From Lysinibacillus sphaericus (GTDB lineage: Bacteria > Bacillota > Bacilli > Bacillales_A > Planococcaceae): 64,000 nucleotides of DNA. The notes under the pieces are model-generated. The model saw only the letters and a program-made list of their open reading frames with translations, was not told where the DNA came from and searched no databases. This document shows positions 62,535-64,000 of this stretch, in pieces. Both the position numbers and the translations under genes were made by a program. The first letter of the stretch is position 1. The number at the start of each line of letters is the position of its first letter. The DNA lies in the NCBI RefSeq assembly GCF_002982115.1, contig NZ_CP019980.1, positions 3,108,001 to 3,172,000 on the forward strand, given 5' to 3'.

Positions 62535-63551
62535 CTACCCCCCAATATGAGACATTTCAATTTTTGCATTTTTCCTTGTTGTCATCGTTTGTTCATTGCG
62601 TTCATCTGAGTAACGATCGTCCCTTGTTTCCCATACCTTTGATACACATTCACGGATAGCGGCATCATCTTGTCCTGTTCGTAACAGCTCTCTTAAATCT
62701 GTGCCCTCTGTTGCAAATAAACAAGTATATAAGGTCCCTTCTGCTGAGAGACGAGCACGTGAACAATCGGAACAGAAGGAATCTGTAACGGATGAAATCA
62801 CACCTATTTCCCCTTGTGCATCTTGATATTGATAACGTGATGCCACTTCCCCTTTGTAATTAGGCGCTACTTGTTGTAGCGGATAAAACTGATGGACTCG
62901 CTCAATAATATCCTGCTTCGACACAACATCCTGTAAGTTCCAACCATTCGAATTGCCTACATCCATATATTCAATAAAACGTAAAATATGCTGTTTTTCT
63001 TTAAAATATTGTGCCATTGTAACAATATCTTGGTCATTCTTTCCTTTTTGCACAACCATATTAATTTTCACTTGTAAACCTGCTTCCGCAGCCCTTTCTA
63101 TGCCCTCTAACACCGTTAATACCTTACCTCGATGTCCATTCATCTCCAAAAATCGTTCATCATTCAATGAATCTAGACTAACAGAAACGCGAGTTAAGCC
63201 TGCTTGAGCCAATGCTTGTGCATATTTTTTTAATAAAGTGCCATTTGTTGTTAAAGCAATATCTTCTACACCTTCAATGCGGTGAATGCGTGCAATTAAT
63301 GCTGGTAAATCACGACGAAGCAAGGGCTCTCCACCTGTAATTCGTATTTTTTTCACATTCAACGACACAAATATTTTTACTAATCGTTCAATTTCACCAA
63401 AAGTTAATATTTTATTAGACGGTAAAAATGCATAATCTGGACCAAATACTTCAGCTGGCATACAATAGCGGCAACGGAAATTACAGCGATCTGTTACAGA
63501 TATTCTTAAATCTCTTAAAGGTCTATTGAATTGGTCTTGTAGATCTGACAT
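62535..63551 (-). CDS. moaA: GTP 3',8-cyclase MoaA
   Basis: Radical SAM enzyme for the first step of molybdopterin synthesis. 338 residues; first cluster in CNFRCRYC (C23, C27, C30), second cluster CSDC...C near residues 258-276, and the C-terminal Gly-Gly (SHIGG) needed for activity. AAGGAG precedes the ATG, which follows the fdhD stop directly. Confidence 0.96.
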   Translation of the reverse strand: MSDLQDQFNRPLRDLRISVTDRCNFRCRYCMPAEVFGPDYAFLPSNKILTFGEIERLVKIFVSLNVKKIRITGGEPLLRRDLPALIARIHRIEGVEDIALTTNGTLLKKYAQALAQAGLTRVSVSLDSLNDERFLEMNGHRGKVLTVLEGIERAAEAGLQVKINMVVQKGKNDQDIVTMAQYFKEKQHILRFIEYMDVGNSNGWNLQDVVSKQDIIERVHQFYPLQQVAPNYKGEVASRYQYQDAQGEIGVISSVTDSFCSDCSRARLSAEGTLYTCLFATEGTDLRELLRTGQDDAAIRECVSKVWETRDDRYSDERNEQTMTTRKNAKIEMSHIGG

Positions 63552-64000
63552 TTAATCTCCTTCTTTCAGTGCATTCTGGGCTGGTAATAGGATGCGTCGT
63601 GGCTGTGTATAAATATTCAAAGCTTGTTGTCGGATAAAACCTACCGTTGTAATGCCGAGCTGCTCGGCTAATTGTAATGCTAAGTCCGTTGGTGCTGATT
63701 TAGATAGCACAATTTCACAGCCTATTTTGGAGACCTTTAGTAAAATTTCTGACGATAGTCGTCCGCTAAAGACGATAATTTTATCTTGCATACTGATATT
63801 GTTGCGCAGACAATAGCCGTAAATTTTATCTAACGCATTATGACGTCCAATATCCATGCGACTTAAGACAATGCCATTGACATTACATAGTGCAGCATTG
63901 TGCACACCACCCGTTTGCTTAAAAATGTCTGCACCTTCCTGCATATCATGCATTAAACGGAAGCAATCCTCGGTTGTGATTTGCACATGCACATCGTCCA
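63552..64000 (-). CDS. fdhD: FdhD sulfurtransferase, 5' end outside window
   Basis: Brings sulfur from a cysteine desulfurase to the molybdenum cofactor of formate dehydrogenase. The frame is open to the right edge, so only the C-terminal 148 or so codons are seen; full FdhD is about 260 residues. Motifs: TGGVHNAALC, RMDIGRHNALDKIYG, FSGRLSSEIL and SAPTDLALQLAEQLGITTVGF. It abuts moaA. The active CxxC motif would lie outside. Suggests a formate dehydrogenase gene nearby. Confidence 0.93.
   Translation of the reverse strand, partial: DDVHVQITTEDCFRLMHDMQEGADIFKQTGGVHNAALCNVNGIVLSRMDIGRHNALDKIYGYCLRNNISMQDKIIVFSGRLSSEILLKVSKIGCEIVLSKSAPTDLALQLAEQLGITTVGFIRQQALNIYTQPRRILLPAQNALKEGD

Overview
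This window looks like a chromosomal stretch of a low-GC, endospore-forming Firmicute, most likely Lysinibacillus or a close relative in the Planococcaceae/Bacillaceae. The call rests on sporulation and germination genes (spoIVA, sleB, ypeB), a ferredoxin and HU protein almost identical to those I remember from Bacillus subtilis, and gene order matching the B. subtilis hepS-mtrB-folE-hup-spoIVA-yphF-yphE-gpsA-der-ypfD-cmk-ypfA-ypeB-sleB-prsW block. The species is inferred from memory, not from a search. No rRNA, tRNA, prophage or CRISPR array was seen.

Layout. 1-16.2 kb: the conserved core block, nearly all on the minus strand, interrupted at 13,741-15,480 by an intact IS1182-type insertion sequence that landed in a terminator stem-loop and duplicated it. 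16.3-27.5 kb: asparaginase, a GNAT-aminotransferase fusion coupled to a PlsY-like acyltransferase, ypdA, the ypbG-ypbE-recQ-ypbB group, fer, fabI with a FapR-like operator, and an MFS exporter. 27.8-45.7 kb: accessory and envelope genes: two chemoreceptors, yuaF-floT behind a SigW-type promoter, an ABC-F ATPase preceded by a 46-codon leader ORF and a terminator (attenuation layout), a LytTR-DUF3021-ABC exporter operon, a DUF2087/GIY-YIG pair, YitT and an M48 membrane protease. 46-53.1 kb: an ABC importer operon that continues into a metallo-beta-lactamase-fold protein and a secreted CYTH-like protein, then runs into a 42-bp tandem repeat array; a LysR regulator diverges from it. 53.3-55.4 kb: an ascorbate-type PTS. 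55.5-64 kb: molybdate uptake and molybdenum cofactor synthesis (modAB, moaD, moaE, mobB, moeA, moeB-like, moaB, mobA, moaC, moaA, fdhD).

How the genes work together. folE makes the folate precursor and mtrB the tryptophan-sensing TRAP; spoIVA, sleB and ypeB act in spore coat assembly and cortex breakdown; prsW would release SigW, whose likely target promoter lies upstream of yuaF-floT. The molybdenum genes form a nearly complete path from GTP to guanylated cofactor, and fdhD points to a formate dehydrogenase outside the window. Several starts were placed on the ribosome binding site rather than the longest frame, including GTG or TTG starts for hup, sleB, spoIVA, ypeB, yuaF, the EIIA gene and moaB.
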